Below are positions 52,914-62,352 of a stretch of DNA of 64,000 nucleotides, piece after piece. How positions within the stretch are numbered: the first letter of the stretch is position 1; each line of letters opens with the position of its first letter. Under the pieces are notes generated by a model. That model searched no databases. It saw nothing but the letters and a program-made list of their open reading frames with translations, and was not told the DNA's origin. The position numbers were made by a program, and so were the translations under genes. Source of the stretch: Bordetella genomosp. 4 (GTDB lineage: Bacteria; Pseudomonadota; Gammaproteobacteria; Burkholderiales; Burkholderiaceae_B); assembly GCF_002261185.1 (NCBI RefSeq), contig NZ_NEVQ01000022.1:310001-374000 (forward strand), in the 5' to 3' direction.

Positions 52914-54665
52914 TTAGTAAATGGAGGGTTCGGGCGTAGGCGCGGTCCCTTCGAGGGCCTTGAAATCGCAGCCCTGATGGGCCTGCGTCACTTCTGCCTG
53001 GTAAATGCGGGTGTAGCCGCGTTCGTAGGTCTTGGCGGGTGGCGCCCATTGTTTTCTCCGCTCAGCCAGTTCGGCGTCGGAAATCAGAACATCGAGTTGC
53101 CGTTTCGCGATATCGAGCTGGATCAGATCGCCCGTACGAATCAGAGCCAAAGGCCCGCCTACAGCGGACTCGGGGCTGATGTGCAGAACACACGTCCCAT
53201 AATGCGTGCCGCTCATTCGCGAATCCGAGAGACGCAGAATGTCGGTAACGCCTTTTTCGAGCAGCTTTTTGGGAATCGGCAGATTGCCCCATTCCGGCAT
53301 GCCAGGACCACCGACCGGCCCACCATTGCGCAACACCAGAACAGTATTCTCATCAACCTCCAATGCGGGATCGTTGATGGCGGCCAACATATCGGCGTTG
53401 GAATCGAATACCAACGCTGGTCCGGTATGTTTCAGCAGCCGTGCCGATGCGGCAGACGGCTTGATGACAGCTCCCTCTGGGCATAGATTTCCATGCAACA
53501 CGGCGAGCGCCATGCTGGCCTCAGGACAGCCCTCCGCCGCACTCACAACCGGATTATTCAACGGTCGAATCACATCGTCGTCTGTGCTGACATGACCCTC
53601 GATATTGGCGCCTAAGGTCTTGCCCGTACACGTCAATGCATCCAGTGCCAAGACATCGCTGATACGGTTCAGCAATGCAGGCAGCCCACCCGCGTAATAG
53701 AAGTCTTCCATCAGGCGGTTACCCGACGGGAATAGATTGGCGATGACGGGGACCTTGCGCGCCATGCTATCGAAATCATCCAGCCCCAGCTCAATGCCGG
53801 CGCGGTTCGCCATGGCAGGTAGATGAACAGCCGCATTGGTCGACCCACCCAACGCCATCCACGTCGCCACCCCGTTCAGGAACGACGCACGGCTCAAGAT
53901 CTTCGACGGTGTAAGGTCGTCCCACACCATGTCGACAATCCGCGCTCCGCATGACCAGGCCATTCGTGTATGCCCCGCGTCCATGGCAGGCACACTCGTG
54001 GAGCCTGGCAAGGCCAGCCCCATGGCCTCTACGATGGCGGTCATCGTGCTGGCCGTGCCCATCGTGTTGCACGTGCCGGGAGCACGCGTCATCCGCGCCT
54101 CTAGCGATATCCATTCTTCCTGATCGATCGCGCCTATGGTGTACTGTTCCCAGTATTTCTTGGTATGCGTGCCGGCTCCGACTGCTTGTCCCTTGTATCG
54201 GTCGTTCAACATGGGACCCGCTGGGCAAAAGATGGCAGGGATCCCCATGGAGATAGCGCCCATCACCAACCCCGGTGTGGTTTTATCGCATCCGCCCAGT
54301 AGCACCACGCCATCCAGAGGCAAGCTGCGGATAAGCTCCTCGGCCTCCATGGCCAGAAAGTTTCGATAGAGCATGGTGGTCGGTTTCACCATGACTTCGC
54401 CCAAGCTCATTGCCGGGAGCTCCAACGGATATCCCCCTGTCTGCAAGACGCCCCTTTTGATCGCCTGTGCACGGTCTCTCAGGTGAGCATGGCACGGCGA
54501 CAGATCGCTCCACGTGTTCAGGATGCCGATAATAGGCCGCCCCATGAACTCTTCGCGATTCAGCCCTTGCTGCTGCATTCGTTGCCGATGTGCAAAACCG
54601 CGAATGCTTTCCCCAGCGAACCAGCGTTGGCTGCGCAGTTCGCCGATTTTCTTTTTTTCAACCAT
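52914..54665 (-). CDS. IlvD/Edd family sugar-acid dehydratase
   Basis: A 583-residue iron-sulfur dehydratase: LLGGCDKTTPGLVMGAISM (cluster Cys), APGTCNTMGTASTM (cluster Cys) and MALGGSTNAAVHLPAMANR. The length and the pairing with an HpaI-type aldolase suit L-arabinonate, D-xylonate or gluconate-type dehydratases better than valine biosynthesis. It would produce a 2-keto-3-deoxy acid. It is 3 bp from the upstream Bug gene and 21 bp from the aldolase gene. Confidence 0.9.
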   Translation of the reverse strand: MVEKKKIGELRSQRWFAGESIRGFAHRQRMQQQGLNREEFMGRPIIGILNTWSDLSPCHAHLRDRAQAIKRGVLQTGGYPLELPAMSLGEVMVKPTTMLYRNFLAMEAEELIRSLPLDGVVLLGGCDKTTPGLVMGAISMGIPAIFCPAGPMLNDRYKGQAVGAGTHTKKYWEQYTIGAIDQEEWISLEARMTRAPGTCNTMGTASTMTAIVEAMGLALPGSTSVPAMDAGHTRMAWSCGARIVDMVWDDLTPSKILSRASFLNGVATWMALGGSTNAAVHLPAMANRAGIELGLDDFDSMARKVPVIANLFPSGNRLMEDFYYAGGLPALLNRISDVLALDALTCTGKTLGANIEGHVSTDDDVIRPLNNPVVSAAEGCPEASMALAVLHGNLCPEGAVIKPSAASARLLKHTGPALVFDSNADMLAAINDPALEVDENTVLVLRNGGPVGGPGMPEWGNLPIPKKLLEKGVTDILRLSDSRMSGTHYGTCVLHISPESAVGGPLALIRTGDLIQLDIAKRQLDVLISDAELAERRKQWAPPAKTYERGYTRIYQAEVTQAHQGCDFKALEGTAPTPEPSIY

Positions 54666-54668
54666 GTT

Positions 54669-55673
54669 TCAATCCAGCTTGATATTGGCAGCCTCGATGA
54701 GCTCGCCCATTGCTTTCAGATCCTTGTTCAATAGATCCGAGAATTCTTGCGGAGAAGACGACAGGACTTCGTAGCCCTGCGCCTCTAGCGTTTTGCGAAA
54801 TGCGGGATCGGTGAGGATGGCCACGATCTCGGTGTTCAGCTTTTTCACGATGGCACCGGGCGTGCCTTGCCGTACCAACAACCCGTTCCATACGCGAGAG
54901 ACCACCCCATCGACGCCCTCCTCACTGAAGGTAGGCACGCCGGGCGCGCTGTTGGCGCGCTTGGTGTCCGTCACCGCCAGAATGCGAATCTTGTCCGACT
55001 TTTGATAGCCGACGATGGCGGGCAGGTTGATAAACATCATCGGAATAGCGCCGCCCATGACATCAGTCAATGCCGGCGGTGCCCCCTGATACGGGACATG
55101 CATCAACTCGATGCCCGCTTGCTTTTGAAACAGCACTCCCGCCAAATGCATGGAATTGCCGTTCCCCGCTGATCCGAACGCAATCTGCCCCGGCGCCTTC
55201 TTGGCCGCGGCAACCACATCCGCAACGCTGTGATATGGCGTGCCGGTATTGACGATCAGCACGTTAGGCATTTGATGCGTCAGCGTGATTGGCTGCAGGT
55301 CCTTGACGGGGTCGTAGCCCATGTTCTTGTACAGATGCGGGTTGACCGCCAGCGTGCTGGTCGAGCCGAGCAGCAAGGTATAGCCGTCCGCGGCCTGCTT
55401 GGCCACCAGGGCCGAGCCTATGTTGCCATTCGCGCCAGGACGATTTTCCACAATGACGCTTTGCCCCAGGCGCTTGCCCAATTCACTGGCCATGCTGCGC
55501 GCGAACTGGTCGGCGACGCCGCCGGCCGGATACGGCACCACCAGAGATACCGGCTTTTTGGGGTAATCCTGCGCCTCATCCGCCAACGCGGACAGTGGGG
55601 ATAGCGGCAGGCAGCTCAGCAACGCTGCAGCAAAGGCAAATCGACGTCTGGATCCAGATCCATTTACGGCCAT
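54669..55673 (-). CDS. Bug/TctC family tripartite tricarboxylate receptor protein
   Basis: Periplasmic receptor of 334 residues with an arginine-rich signal start (SGSRRRFAFAAALL) and cleavage near ALADEA, followed by YPKKPVSLVVPYPAGGVAD and VPYQGAPPALTDVMGG. GGAGA lies 6 nt before the ATG at 55673. It is the first gene of the operon and lies closest to the double operator, so it likely binds the sugar acid degraded downstream. Confidence 0.92.
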   Translation of the reverse strand: MAVNGSGSRRRFAFAAALLSCLPLSPLSALADEAQDYPKKPVSLVVPYPAGGVADQFARSMASELGKRLGQSVIVENRPGANGNIGSALVAKQAADGYTLLLGSTSTLAVNPHLYKNMGYDPVKDLQPITLTHQMPNVLIVNTGTPYHSVADVVAAAKKAPGQIAFGSAGNGNSMHLAGVLFQKQAGIELMHVPYQGAPPALTDVMGGAIPMMFINLPAIVGYQKSDKIRILAVTDTKRANSAPGVPTFSEEGVDGVVSRVWNGLLVRQGTPGAIVKKLNTEIVAILTDPAFRKTLEAQGYEVLSSSPQEFSDLLNKDLKAMGELIEAANIKLD

Positions 55674-55748
55674 CTTTTGTCTCCCGGGGCACAAAGTCCC
55701 TCTTCGTTCTCGTGCAATTTCTAGCGAATTGGCATCTCAGGGTTAGCT

Positions 55749-55783
55749 CCAATGTTACCGGTAACTGTTACCGGTAACATTGG
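55749..55783. promoter_or_regulatory. Tandem GntR/LacI-family operator (35-bp double palindrome)
   Basis: Two identical perfect palindromes GTTACCGGTAAC (55754-55765 and 55767-55778) are separated by one base. The flanks CCAAT and ATTGG extend the symmetry, so all 35 bp are palindromic except the centre base. The outer arms resemble the ATGTTACC-GGTAACAT motif of the gluconate repressor GntR. The site lies between the divergent operon and repressor genes. Confidence 0.8.
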
Positions 55784-55829
55784 ACGCAGTGTAGGATCAA
55801 CATTCGATCTGGCGCCATCAGTAGAAACC

Positions 55830-56906
55830 ATGACTCAACACAATAAGTCCGACACTAAAGAGACCCCACGCGCGGCCCGTCGCAAGACCGGGACGTACAC
55901 CATCCATGACGTTGCCAATATGGCTGGGGTGTCCTCGATTACCGTCTCCCGCTACTTCAACTCGCCCGATAAAGTGTCCGCCGCATTGCGCGAGCGCCTG
56001 AAAGAGATCGTCGACAGCATTGGCTATGTTCCCAGTCAAGTCGCCGGCGGACTCGCCTCGGGCAGAGGCCGCGTGGTCTGCGCCGTCATGCAGAACATTG
56101 CCAGTACAACGTTTGCGGATCTCGTAAAGGGAATGACCGATGAACTGCAGTCGTCGGGTCTGCAGCTCTTGCTGGCGAACGCGCAGTATTCAAAAGAACA
56201 GGAAGAACAAGCCATCCGCACTTTTGTGGGTTGGCATCCCAGTGCGCTGATATTGACCCGTGATGATCACACCCCCGCGTCGGAGACCATACTGAGAGGG
56301 TTGAACATTCCAATCGTCGAGGCCTGGGGATTTGTGCCGCAGCGCCCTTTTCATCAAGTGGGATTTCCGCACGCTGAAGTCGGCGCAGTACTCGCCGGAC
56401 ACTTTCTGGATCAAGGATGCCAGCGCATTCAGTTTGTATTGCCAATGGCCTCAGAAGATTTCCGTGCCAAACAACGGGCTGACGGATATGCATCGCAGAT
56501 GCGAAAAGCCGGTTTCAAACCAGATATCCAGGTCGCGACGCATGCTGACGACTTTGATGTCGGCGAAAAATGGATCGAGTCATTCGCAAAAGCGCCAAAA
56601 CGCTCGCGCCCCGAGGCCGTGATTTTCTCCAACGACAACATGGCCGCCGGGGCTATTCTGCATGCGCCGGCGTGTGGTGTAGCGCTGCCTCGTGATTGCC
56701 TGATGGCGGGGTTCGGAGATGCGGCGATATCTGCACGCTTGACGCCTGCGTTGACGACGGTGAGGCCGCCTAGATACCAGATCGGTCAACACGCGGCGCG
56801 GGCGATATTGAAACTCTTGAATGCTGAAGGGGAAAACCCGGCGGATCTGGTGCGGGATGAGTTCGAGAGTGAGTTGATTGTCAGGGAAAGCAGCCGACGT
56901 AGATGA
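55830..56906 (+). CDS. LacI family transcriptional regulator, gluconate-repressor (GntR)-like
   Basis: A 358-residue LacI-family repressor: DNA-binding TIHDVANMAGVSSITVSRYF, hinge region, and periplasmic-binding-protein-like core. SPDKVSAALRERL, SALILTRDDHTP and FSNDNMAAGA closely parallel E. coli GntR. The ATG at 55830 starts a typical N-terminus; an earlier in-frame ATG at 55752 lies inside the operator. It probably represses itself and the divergent sugar-acid operon until a ligand is bound. Confidence 0.9.
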   Translation: MTQHNKSDTKETPRAARRKTGTYTIHDVANMAGVSSITVSRYFNSPDKVSAALRERLKEIVDSIGYVPSQVAGGLASGRGRVVCAVMQNIASTTFADLVKGMTDELQSSGLQLLLANAQYSKEQEEQAIRTFVGWHPSALILTRDDHTPASETILRGLNIPIVEAWGFVPQRPFHQVGFPHAEVGAVLAGHFLDQGCQRIQFVLPMASEDFRAKQRADGYASQMRKAGFKPDIQVATHADDFDVGEKWIESFAKAPKRSRPEAVIFSNDNMAAGAILHAPACGVALPRDCLMAGFGDAAISARLTPALTTVRPPRYQIGQHAARAILKLLNAEGENPADLVRDEFESELIVRESSRRR

Positions 56907-56940
56907 TCTGCGCGGTACGTCCGTCAGGACTGGCTCATTC

Positions 56941-57846
56941 TTATGAGCATGGTGCAGACGCCTGTACTATCCCACGTAATCGAGAGGCGTCCTTGGCAGG
57001 CGGAGCGCCAAACATACGGGCATAGTCGCGGCTGAACTGAGACGGGCTTTCGTAGCCGACACAAAACCCCGCGACTGCAGCGTCCATCGCCTCAGAGACC
57101 ATCAGCCGGCGCGCTTCCTGCAACCGCAATTGGCTGCGAAAATCCAGGGGGCTCATGAATGTGACCGCCTTGAAGTGCGCATAGAACGTCGAGCGGCTCA
57201 TGCCGGCCACGTCGGCGATTTCTTCGATCCGGCGGTTTTCGCGGTAGTGTGCCCGCAGCCAGGCAATACCCTTGGCGATCTGATTCAGTCGGCTGTCCGC
57301 CGCCGCCATCTGCCGCAGAATGCCATTTCCCGAATCCGTTAGAAGACGATAGAGAATCTCGCGGATCATTAGCGGGGCCAGGGCATCGATATCGCGCGGC
57401 GTATCGAGCAGCGCTGCCAGCCGTACCGCTGCGTCCAACAGTTCCGGGGTGGTGTCGTTGAGCGCGATGCCGGCCGACGGTGCATCGTCGTTCCGGCCAT
57501 GGACCGGATAACGCAAACAAAGATCGCTCAGTTCGGCCAAATCGAGATCGACTACCAGGCACAGATAGGGAGCCGCCTCGCTGGCCTCGATGACTGCCCC
57601 GGTAACAGGCAGATCGACTGATGCCACCAAATACCTCGCCGGATCGTACACGTAGGTAGTTGTTCCCAGCATCACCCGCTTCCGCCCCTGTGCAATAAGA
57701 CAAAGTGTCGGCTCATACACGACAGGCATCGGCAGGGTAGGAGTATCTGAGCGGATCAGGCTCACACCTGGAATCGGCGTGCCGTAGGTGCCATTACCCG
57801 GAGTATGACGATCCAAAATATCGACAAGCTTTGTCAGGGAACCCAT
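56941..57846 (-). CDS. AraC family transcriptional regulator
   Basis: A 301-residue regulator with an AraC_N-type effector domain (VYEPTLCLIAQGRKRVMLG, AAPYLCLVVDLDLAEL) and the C-terminal two-HTH domain (ADVAGMSRSTFYAHFKAVTF, then GYESPSQFSRDYARMFG). It diverges from an aldo/keto reductase gene and probably activates it, an arrangement often seen for this subfamily. Confidence 0.92.
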   Translation of the reverse strand: MGSLTKLVDILDRHTPGNGTYGTPIPGVSLIRSDTPTLPMPVVYEPTLCLIAQGRKRVMLGTTTYVYDPARYLVASVDLPVTGAVIEASEAAPYLCLVVDLDLAELSDLCLRYPVHGRNDDAPSAGIALNDTTPELLDAAVRLAALLDTPRDIDALAPLMIREILYRLLTDSGNGILRQMAAADSRLNQIAKGIAWLRAHYRENRRIEEIADVAGMSRSTFYAHFKAVTFMSPLDFRSQLRLQEARRLMVSEAMDAAVAGFCVGYESPSQFSRDYARMFGAPPAKDASRLRGIVQASAPCS

Positions 57847-58004
57847 GTGTCACTCTAAGAGGATGTTGGCGCTCCAACGACTGGAGAGCCGTCAGTTCGG
57901 ACGATCGTACAAGAACTCAGGACGATCCCGCTACAACGATTCGCATCACTCGGCTCAAACTTCTGCCTGCGGATTCAACACCTTCACTCAGGCAGGAGAT
58001 CATC

Positions 58005-59075
58005 ATGTCCCATCCCACTGCGCTCGATCAATACCGTCTTCTCGGACGATCCGGCATGCGCGTCTCGCCACTGGCTCTCGGCACCATGACCTTTGGTGCC
58101 GACTGGGGCTGGGGCGCCGACGATGAGCAGGCACGCAGGATCTTTGATATCTACGTAGACAGCGGCGGCAATTTCATTGATACGTCGGTCAACTACACAA
58201 ACGGCACATCGGAACGCATTCTGGGCCAGTTGTTGAAAGGCAGGCGCGATCGCATTGTGGTTTCAACCAAGTTCACCATGGCGCGTGATCCAAGCGACCC
58301 CAATTCAGGAGGAAATCACCGAATGAACCTGGTGCGCTCGGTGGAGGCCAGCCTGCGGCAGCTCGACACCGACCGGATCGAACTGCTGCACCTGCACGCC
58401 TGGGACTTTACAACCTCGGCCGATGAAGTCATGCGTGCGCTGGACGATCTGGTGCGATCCGGCAAGGTCCTCTATCTCGGCATCTGCAATACACCGGCCT
58501 GGAAGGTCGCGCAACTGCAAACCCTGGCTGATCTGCGCGGATGGTCTCCACTCGTGGCTCTGCAAATCGAGTACAGCCTGGTCGAACGCACCCCCGAACA
58601 TGAATTGATGCCGATGGCGCAGGAAATGGGCTTGGGAGTCATGCCGTGGTCACCGCTCGGCGGCGGCATTCTAACCGGCAAATACAGCCGGGACGACCTG
58701 CAACAGGCGAGCGAAGCCGGTGTCTCTGTGACGCGGAAGGGAGTGATCGCATCGTCTGGGCATATGACAGCGCGCTCGCTGGACATCGCTGAGGTCGTGA
58801 ACGCCGTTGCCCATGAGATCGGTGCAACGCCGTCTCAGGTCGCACTGGCCTGGACGCTGCTGAACCCTGCTGTCGTCGCACCTGTCATCGGGGCCAGAAC
58901 GCTGATACAGGCTCAGGACAACCTGGGTGCGCTGAGGATCTGTCTGGACACCGAGCATATCGCCCGATTGAGTCAAGCTAGTGCACCCGAGGCCATCTTT
59001 CCCAATCGTTTTGTGGAACGCCCCATGGTTCAGCAGCTGATTTTCGGCCAGACAAATCTGCAGCGCCGCGTCTGA
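58005..59075 (+). CDS. Aldo/keto reductase
   Basis: A 356-residue NADPH-dependent reductase. The catalytic set Asp59 and Tyr64 (FIDTSVNYTNG), Lys89 (VVSTKF) and His (ELLHLHAWD) is complete. The C-terminal VIGARTLIQAQDNLGAL is typical. AGGAG lies 7 nt before the ATG at 58005; the frame open to 57831 overlaps the AraC gene and is not used. The substrate is unknown. Confidence 0.92.
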   Translation: MSHPTALDQYRLLGRSGMRVSPLALGTMTFGADWGWGADDEQARRIFDIYVDSGGNFIDTSVNYTNGTSERILGQLLKGRRDRIVVSTKFTMARDPSDPNSGGNHRMNLVRSVEASLRQLDTDRIELLHLHAWDFTTSADEVMRALDDLVRSGKVLYLGICNTPAWKVAQLQTLADLRGWSPLVALQIEYSLVERTPEHELMPMAQEMGLGVMPWSPLGGGILTGKYSRDDLQQASEAGVSVTRKGVIASSGHMTARSLDIAEVVNAVAHEIGATPSQVALAWTLLNPAVVAPVIGARTLIQAQDNLGALRICLDTEHIARLSQASAPEAIFPNRFVERPMVQQLIFGQTNLQRRV

Positions 59076-59119
59076 ACGAAGCGGCTTGGTTTTCTCTCAT
59101 AAACACAGGAGCACACCGC

Positions 59120-59875
59120 ATGTTGATTTTCAGATACATCACCACAGTAACGGCGCTGATTTTCATCACACTGCTCAACGGTTGCGCGAATGCTCACACC
59201 GCCGGCTCGACAACCGAGCGTAATCGGCAGTTCATCGTGCAGGCCTTCGAACAATGGGCGGCCGGCAACGGGACGTTCTTTCAAGACGTGCTGTCGCCTG
59301 ACGTCGTCTGGATAATCAAAGGAACGAGCCCCGCAGCCGGAACCTACCGAGGCCGGGACGCGTTCATGGAGCAGGCAGTAGCCCCCTTTGCAGCGCGACT
59401 GGCTGCACCCGTGCGGCCCACAGTGAAAGATGTATGGGCCGAGGGTGACGATGTCATTGTTCACTGGGACGGCGCCGCAACAGCTGCCGACGGCGAGCCT
59501 TACCACAACAGCTATGTGTGGATTTTCCGAATGGAAAATCAACGCGCAACTGAAGTCATCGCCTTCCTAGACCTCGTCCCCTATGACGACGTCATAAAAC
59601 GGGTTTCTATTGAGCAACAAGGAAAAACGCAAATGAATGAGCATCCTTACATTGGAATGTGGGTAACTGACGACGGACACATCCGCCATGAGCTTCTTGC
59701 CAACGGCCGATACGACGAGGCCCGCGGCAGCCGCGAAAGCGCCTATCAAGGCCGCTATGAGGTGAAAGGCAAGCACATCGATTATTGGGACGACACCGGA
59801 TTCACCGCCGATGGCGTATTCGTCGATGAGAACACCCTTCATCACGGCGGAATGGTTTTTCGCCGTCAAGGATAG
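59120..59875 (+). CDS. Lipoprotein with SnoaL/NTF2-like and Atu4866-like domains
   Basis: A 251-residue protein: signal with lipobox LLNGC (Cys about residue 22), a SnoaL-like fold (residues about 30-150, FEQWAAGNGTFFQDVLSPDV and EGDDVIVHWDGAA), and a C-terminal segment from about residue 175 (HPYIGMWVTDDGHIRHELL, GRYEVKGKHIDYWDDTGFTA) that resembles the small Atu4866 family. The two domains occur in one chain. It lies 44 bp after the aldo/keto reductase gene. Membrane anchoring is inferred from the lipobox; the function is unknown. Confidence 0.82.
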   Translation: MLIFRYITTVTALIFITLLNGCANAHTAGSTTERNRQFIVQAFEQWAAGNGTFFQDVLSPDVVWIIKGTSPAAGTYRGRDAFMEQAVAPFAARLAAPVRPTVKDVWAEGDDVIVHWDGAATAADGEPYHNSYVWIFRMENQRATEVIAFLDLVPYDDVIKRVSIEQQGKTQMNEHPYIGMWVTDDGHIRHELLANGRYDEARGSRESAYQGRYEVKGKHIDYWDDTGFTADGVFVDENTLHHGGMVFRRQG

Positions 59876-59952
59876 GGTCGTGTAATGATGCGAGTGCCTG
59901 GCTCACCGATCAGTTATCCGGTTCCTCGGCAATGGCTACCATGTGACATGCG

Positions 59953-60996
59953 CTATGCCGCAATCGCTCGAGCGAGTTCTTGAATAGAAAGCGGCGCACA
60001 ACCCTCGGCATCATTGCTGACAGTCACATAGGCAGGCTGGCCTGCGCCCGTGATGCCGCGGATGGTGCGTGCCAGCACGGCACGTGTATGAGGATCTTCG
60101 CTAAGAATGGCGTTGAATGGATCGTGCTTTTTTTGCGCGTCGGAATAGCCATACGCGCCAAAGATCCGATTCAAGGTCCAACGGCAGACCAGCGGGCCCG
60201 GCCATAGCGCACGCAGCATGGGCAGCTGCTCCTCGATCGGCGGCATCTTGCCGTGCAGGCCCAGGCAGAACGTAGCCCCGTGCGCCTTGAGTGTGTCTAC
60301 CAGCCCCTGGCTCAGCAACTCGGGATCTCGGACTTCCACCGCCACGATGACGGCGCCATCCGCAGGCAGCGCCTCCCGGACGGCAGCCAGCATAGCGTCC
60401 AGCCGCTCTAACAGAGACGCGGGATGGCCAAGCCAGTTCCAGGGCAAAGGACTGAGTTGAAAGACCAGGACGCCCAGCTTGGCGCGCAAGCCGGCGAGCG
60501 CCGGCTGGACAAAGTGTTCCACGGCCAGGCGCGGATCGAGAAAATTCGGATTGGCCTTGCGCGCCTTGCCGTCCTCGCTGCGTATCTGGGCATCGGTGAT
60601 GCTGGCGGGACACTTGACGACAAAACGGAAATCCTCGTCGACCTGCCCTGCGTAAGCGGCGTATTGGCTGGTCGTCAACGGCCGCCAGAAAGTACGGTCC
60701 ACGCACACTGTCCGCAGCAACGGATGCCGATGGTAGGCCTGCAGGCCATTTTTGGACAGCGTAGCCGGAGCGTAATCACCATCCCACACCAGTCCATCCC
60801 AGCCCGGATAGGACCAGGTAGAGACACCAAAACGCAATTGCGCTGGCAGTTGCTGCGCAAGATCGCGCCAGCCCTCGACGCTGGCCGCGGGCTGCACCCC
60901 GTTCGGGTTCAAGCTGATGAAAGAAACCGGATCCCCCTGAGGGGCAGTAGTGTCCTCCGGCTGCGTAGCGGTATCTCCAAATAGGTCGTCTTGCAT
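59953..60996 (-). CDS. DUF72 domain protein
   Basis: A 347-residue protein starting MQDDLFGD with the DUF72 pattern RFGVSTWSYPGWDGLVWDG, DFRFVVKCP and VCRWTLN. DUF72 proteins are TIM-barrel-like and of unknown function. The ATG at 60996 is preferred because the upstream extension is not protein-like; the ribosome site is weak. Confidence 0.83.
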   Translation of the reverse strand: MQDDLFGDTATQPEDTTAPQGDPVSFISLNPNGVQPAASVEGWRDLAQQLPAQLRFGVSTWSYPGWDGLVWDGDYAPATLSKNGLQAYHRHPLLRTVCVDRTFWRPLTTSQYAAYAGQVDEDFRFVVKCPASITDAQIRSEDGKARKANPNFLDPRLAVEHFVQPALAGLRAKLGVLVFQLSPLPWNWLGHPASLLERLDAMLAAVREALPADGAVIVAVEVRDPELLSQGLVDTLKAHGATFCLGLHGKMPPIEEQLPMLRALWPGPLVCRWTLNRIFGAYGYSDAQKKHDPFNAILSEDPHTRAVLARTIRGITGAGQPAYVTVSNDAEGCAPLSIQELARAIAA

Positions 60997-61204
60997 GCTT
61001 GGATACTGGCATTGAAACAGGCTAAAGCGTACCGTATTGCCGCCTGGATGGCGGAAAGGAGTAATCTCACCCTGCAGAGCGATCCAGCTCCTCCCGGCCC
61101 GTCGCCCGAAAGGATTACACTTGCTGACAACGGGCACGTGATCCCGGCCTGCGGCTTTGCCTTTTGATTCAAGCCGTTATTTCAGTGAACTAGCGAATAT
61201 TCCC

Positions 61205-62308
61205 ATGTCCAACACCGTCTCTTCTCCTGTTTCCTTCACTACGATACGTTCTACGACAGCGCGGACGGTCGCCGAACGCGACTCCATCCTGGCCGATCCC
61301 GGGTTTGGGAAATATTTCACGGATCACATGGTCTCGATCGACTGGACCAAGGAAAAGGGTTGGCATGATGCCGAGGTACGGCCTTACGGTCCGTTGCAGC
61401 TGGATCCGGCGGCCTCGGTCCTGCATTATGCGCAGGAAATCTTCGAGGGCCTGAAGGTCTACCGCCATGCCGATGGCTCGGTCTGGACGTTCCGTCCGCA
61501 AGCCAATGCGGAACGCATGCAGCGCTCCGCGCGCCGCCTGGCCCTGCCGGAACTGCCCACCGAGATATTCATCGAGTCGCTCAAGCAGTTGCTGGCCGTC
61601 GACGCCCCCTGGGTGCCATCCGCACCGGAAACCAGCCTGTACCTGCGTCCGTTCATGATCGCCAACGAGAGCTTCCTGGGTGTTCGTTCGGCGCACCGTG
61701 CGGCCTACTACGTGATCGCCAGCCCGGCGGGCTCGTATTTCGCCGGCGGGGTCAAGCCCGTCTCGATCTGGCTGTCGACCGACTACGCGCGTGCGGCCAA
61801 GGGGGGTACGGGTGCTGCCAAGTGCGGCGGCAACTATGCAGCCTCGCTGCTGCCTCAACAGGAAGCCTACGAAAACGGCTGCGCTCAGGTGCTGTTCCTG
61901 GACCCGCTCGAGGGCAAATACCTCGAAGAACTCGGCGGCATGAATGTGTTCCTGGTCCGAAAGGACGGAACCTTGGTCACTCCCGAGTTGTCCGGCAGCA
62001 TTCTCGAGGGCGTGACCCGCGCCAGCATCATTCAATTGGCCCGTGACCGCGGCCATGAGGTGCAAGAACGCAAAGTCTCGGTACAAGAATGGCGCGATGG
62101 CTTTGCATCAGGCGAGATCGTGGAGGCTTTCGCTTGCGGTACCGCAGCGGTGGTCACGCCGATATCGGTGCTGAAAGGAGCCGACTTCACCGTGGGCGAC
62201 GAGAATGCGCCCGCAGGCAAGCTCACCATGGCCTTGCGCGAGGAATTGACGAATATCCAGTATGGCCGTACGGCTGACCGTCACGGCTGGATGATGCGTC
62301 TGGCCTGA
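61205..62308 (+). CDS. ilvE: Branched-chain amino acid aminotransferase
   Basis: A 367-residue PLP enzyme catalysing the last step of leucine, isoleucine and valine synthesis and the first step of their breakdown. Marks include [19 protein letters not shown], the PLP lysine in [14 protein letters not shown] and [15 protein letters not shown]. The length matches the type II (mammal-like) bacterial subgroup. The ATG at 61205 gives the normal N-terminus. It stands alone, with a hairpin after it. Confidence 0.95.
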   Translation: MSNTVSSPVSFTTIRSTTARTVAERDSILADPGFGKYFTDHMVSIDWTKEKGWHDAEVRPYGPLQLDPAASVLHYAQEIFEGLKVYRHADGSVWTFRPQANAERMQRSARRLALPELPTEIFIESLKQLLAVDAPWVPSAPETSLYLRPFMIANESFLGVRSAHRAAYYVIASPAGSYFAGGVKPVSIWLSTDYARAAKGGTGAAKCGGNYAASLLPQQEAYENGCAQVLFLDPLEGKYLEELGGMNVFLVRKDGTLVTPELSGSILEGVTRASIIQLARDRGHEVQERKVSVQEWRDGFASGEIVEAFACGTAAVVTPISVLKGADFTVGDENAPAGKLTMALREELTNIQYGRTADRHGWMMRLA

Positions 62309-62320
62309 CGGTTACTGCAA

Positions 62321-62352
62321 AGTAAGCCTTTCGAACTACCGGAAGGTTTACT
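62321..62352. terminator. Bidirectional hairpin between ilvE and the XRE regulator
   Basis: AGTAAGCCTTTCG (62321-62333) pairs with CGGAAGGTTTACT (62340-62352), a 13-bp stem with two G-T pairs and a 6-nt loop. It lies between convergent genes and overlaps the end of the XRE coding region, so it can serve both. Confidence 0.55.

Noticed and set aside
52914-54665. Reading the IlvD/Edd protein as the valine-pathway dihydroxy-acid dehydratase
   Set aside because: It sits in a LacI-controlled operon with an HpaI aldolase and Bug receptors, which suits sugar-acid breakdown.
61190-62086. Open frame of 298 codons opposite ilvE
   Set aside because: It is a shadow of ilvE, which has the PLP lysine motif and correct length.
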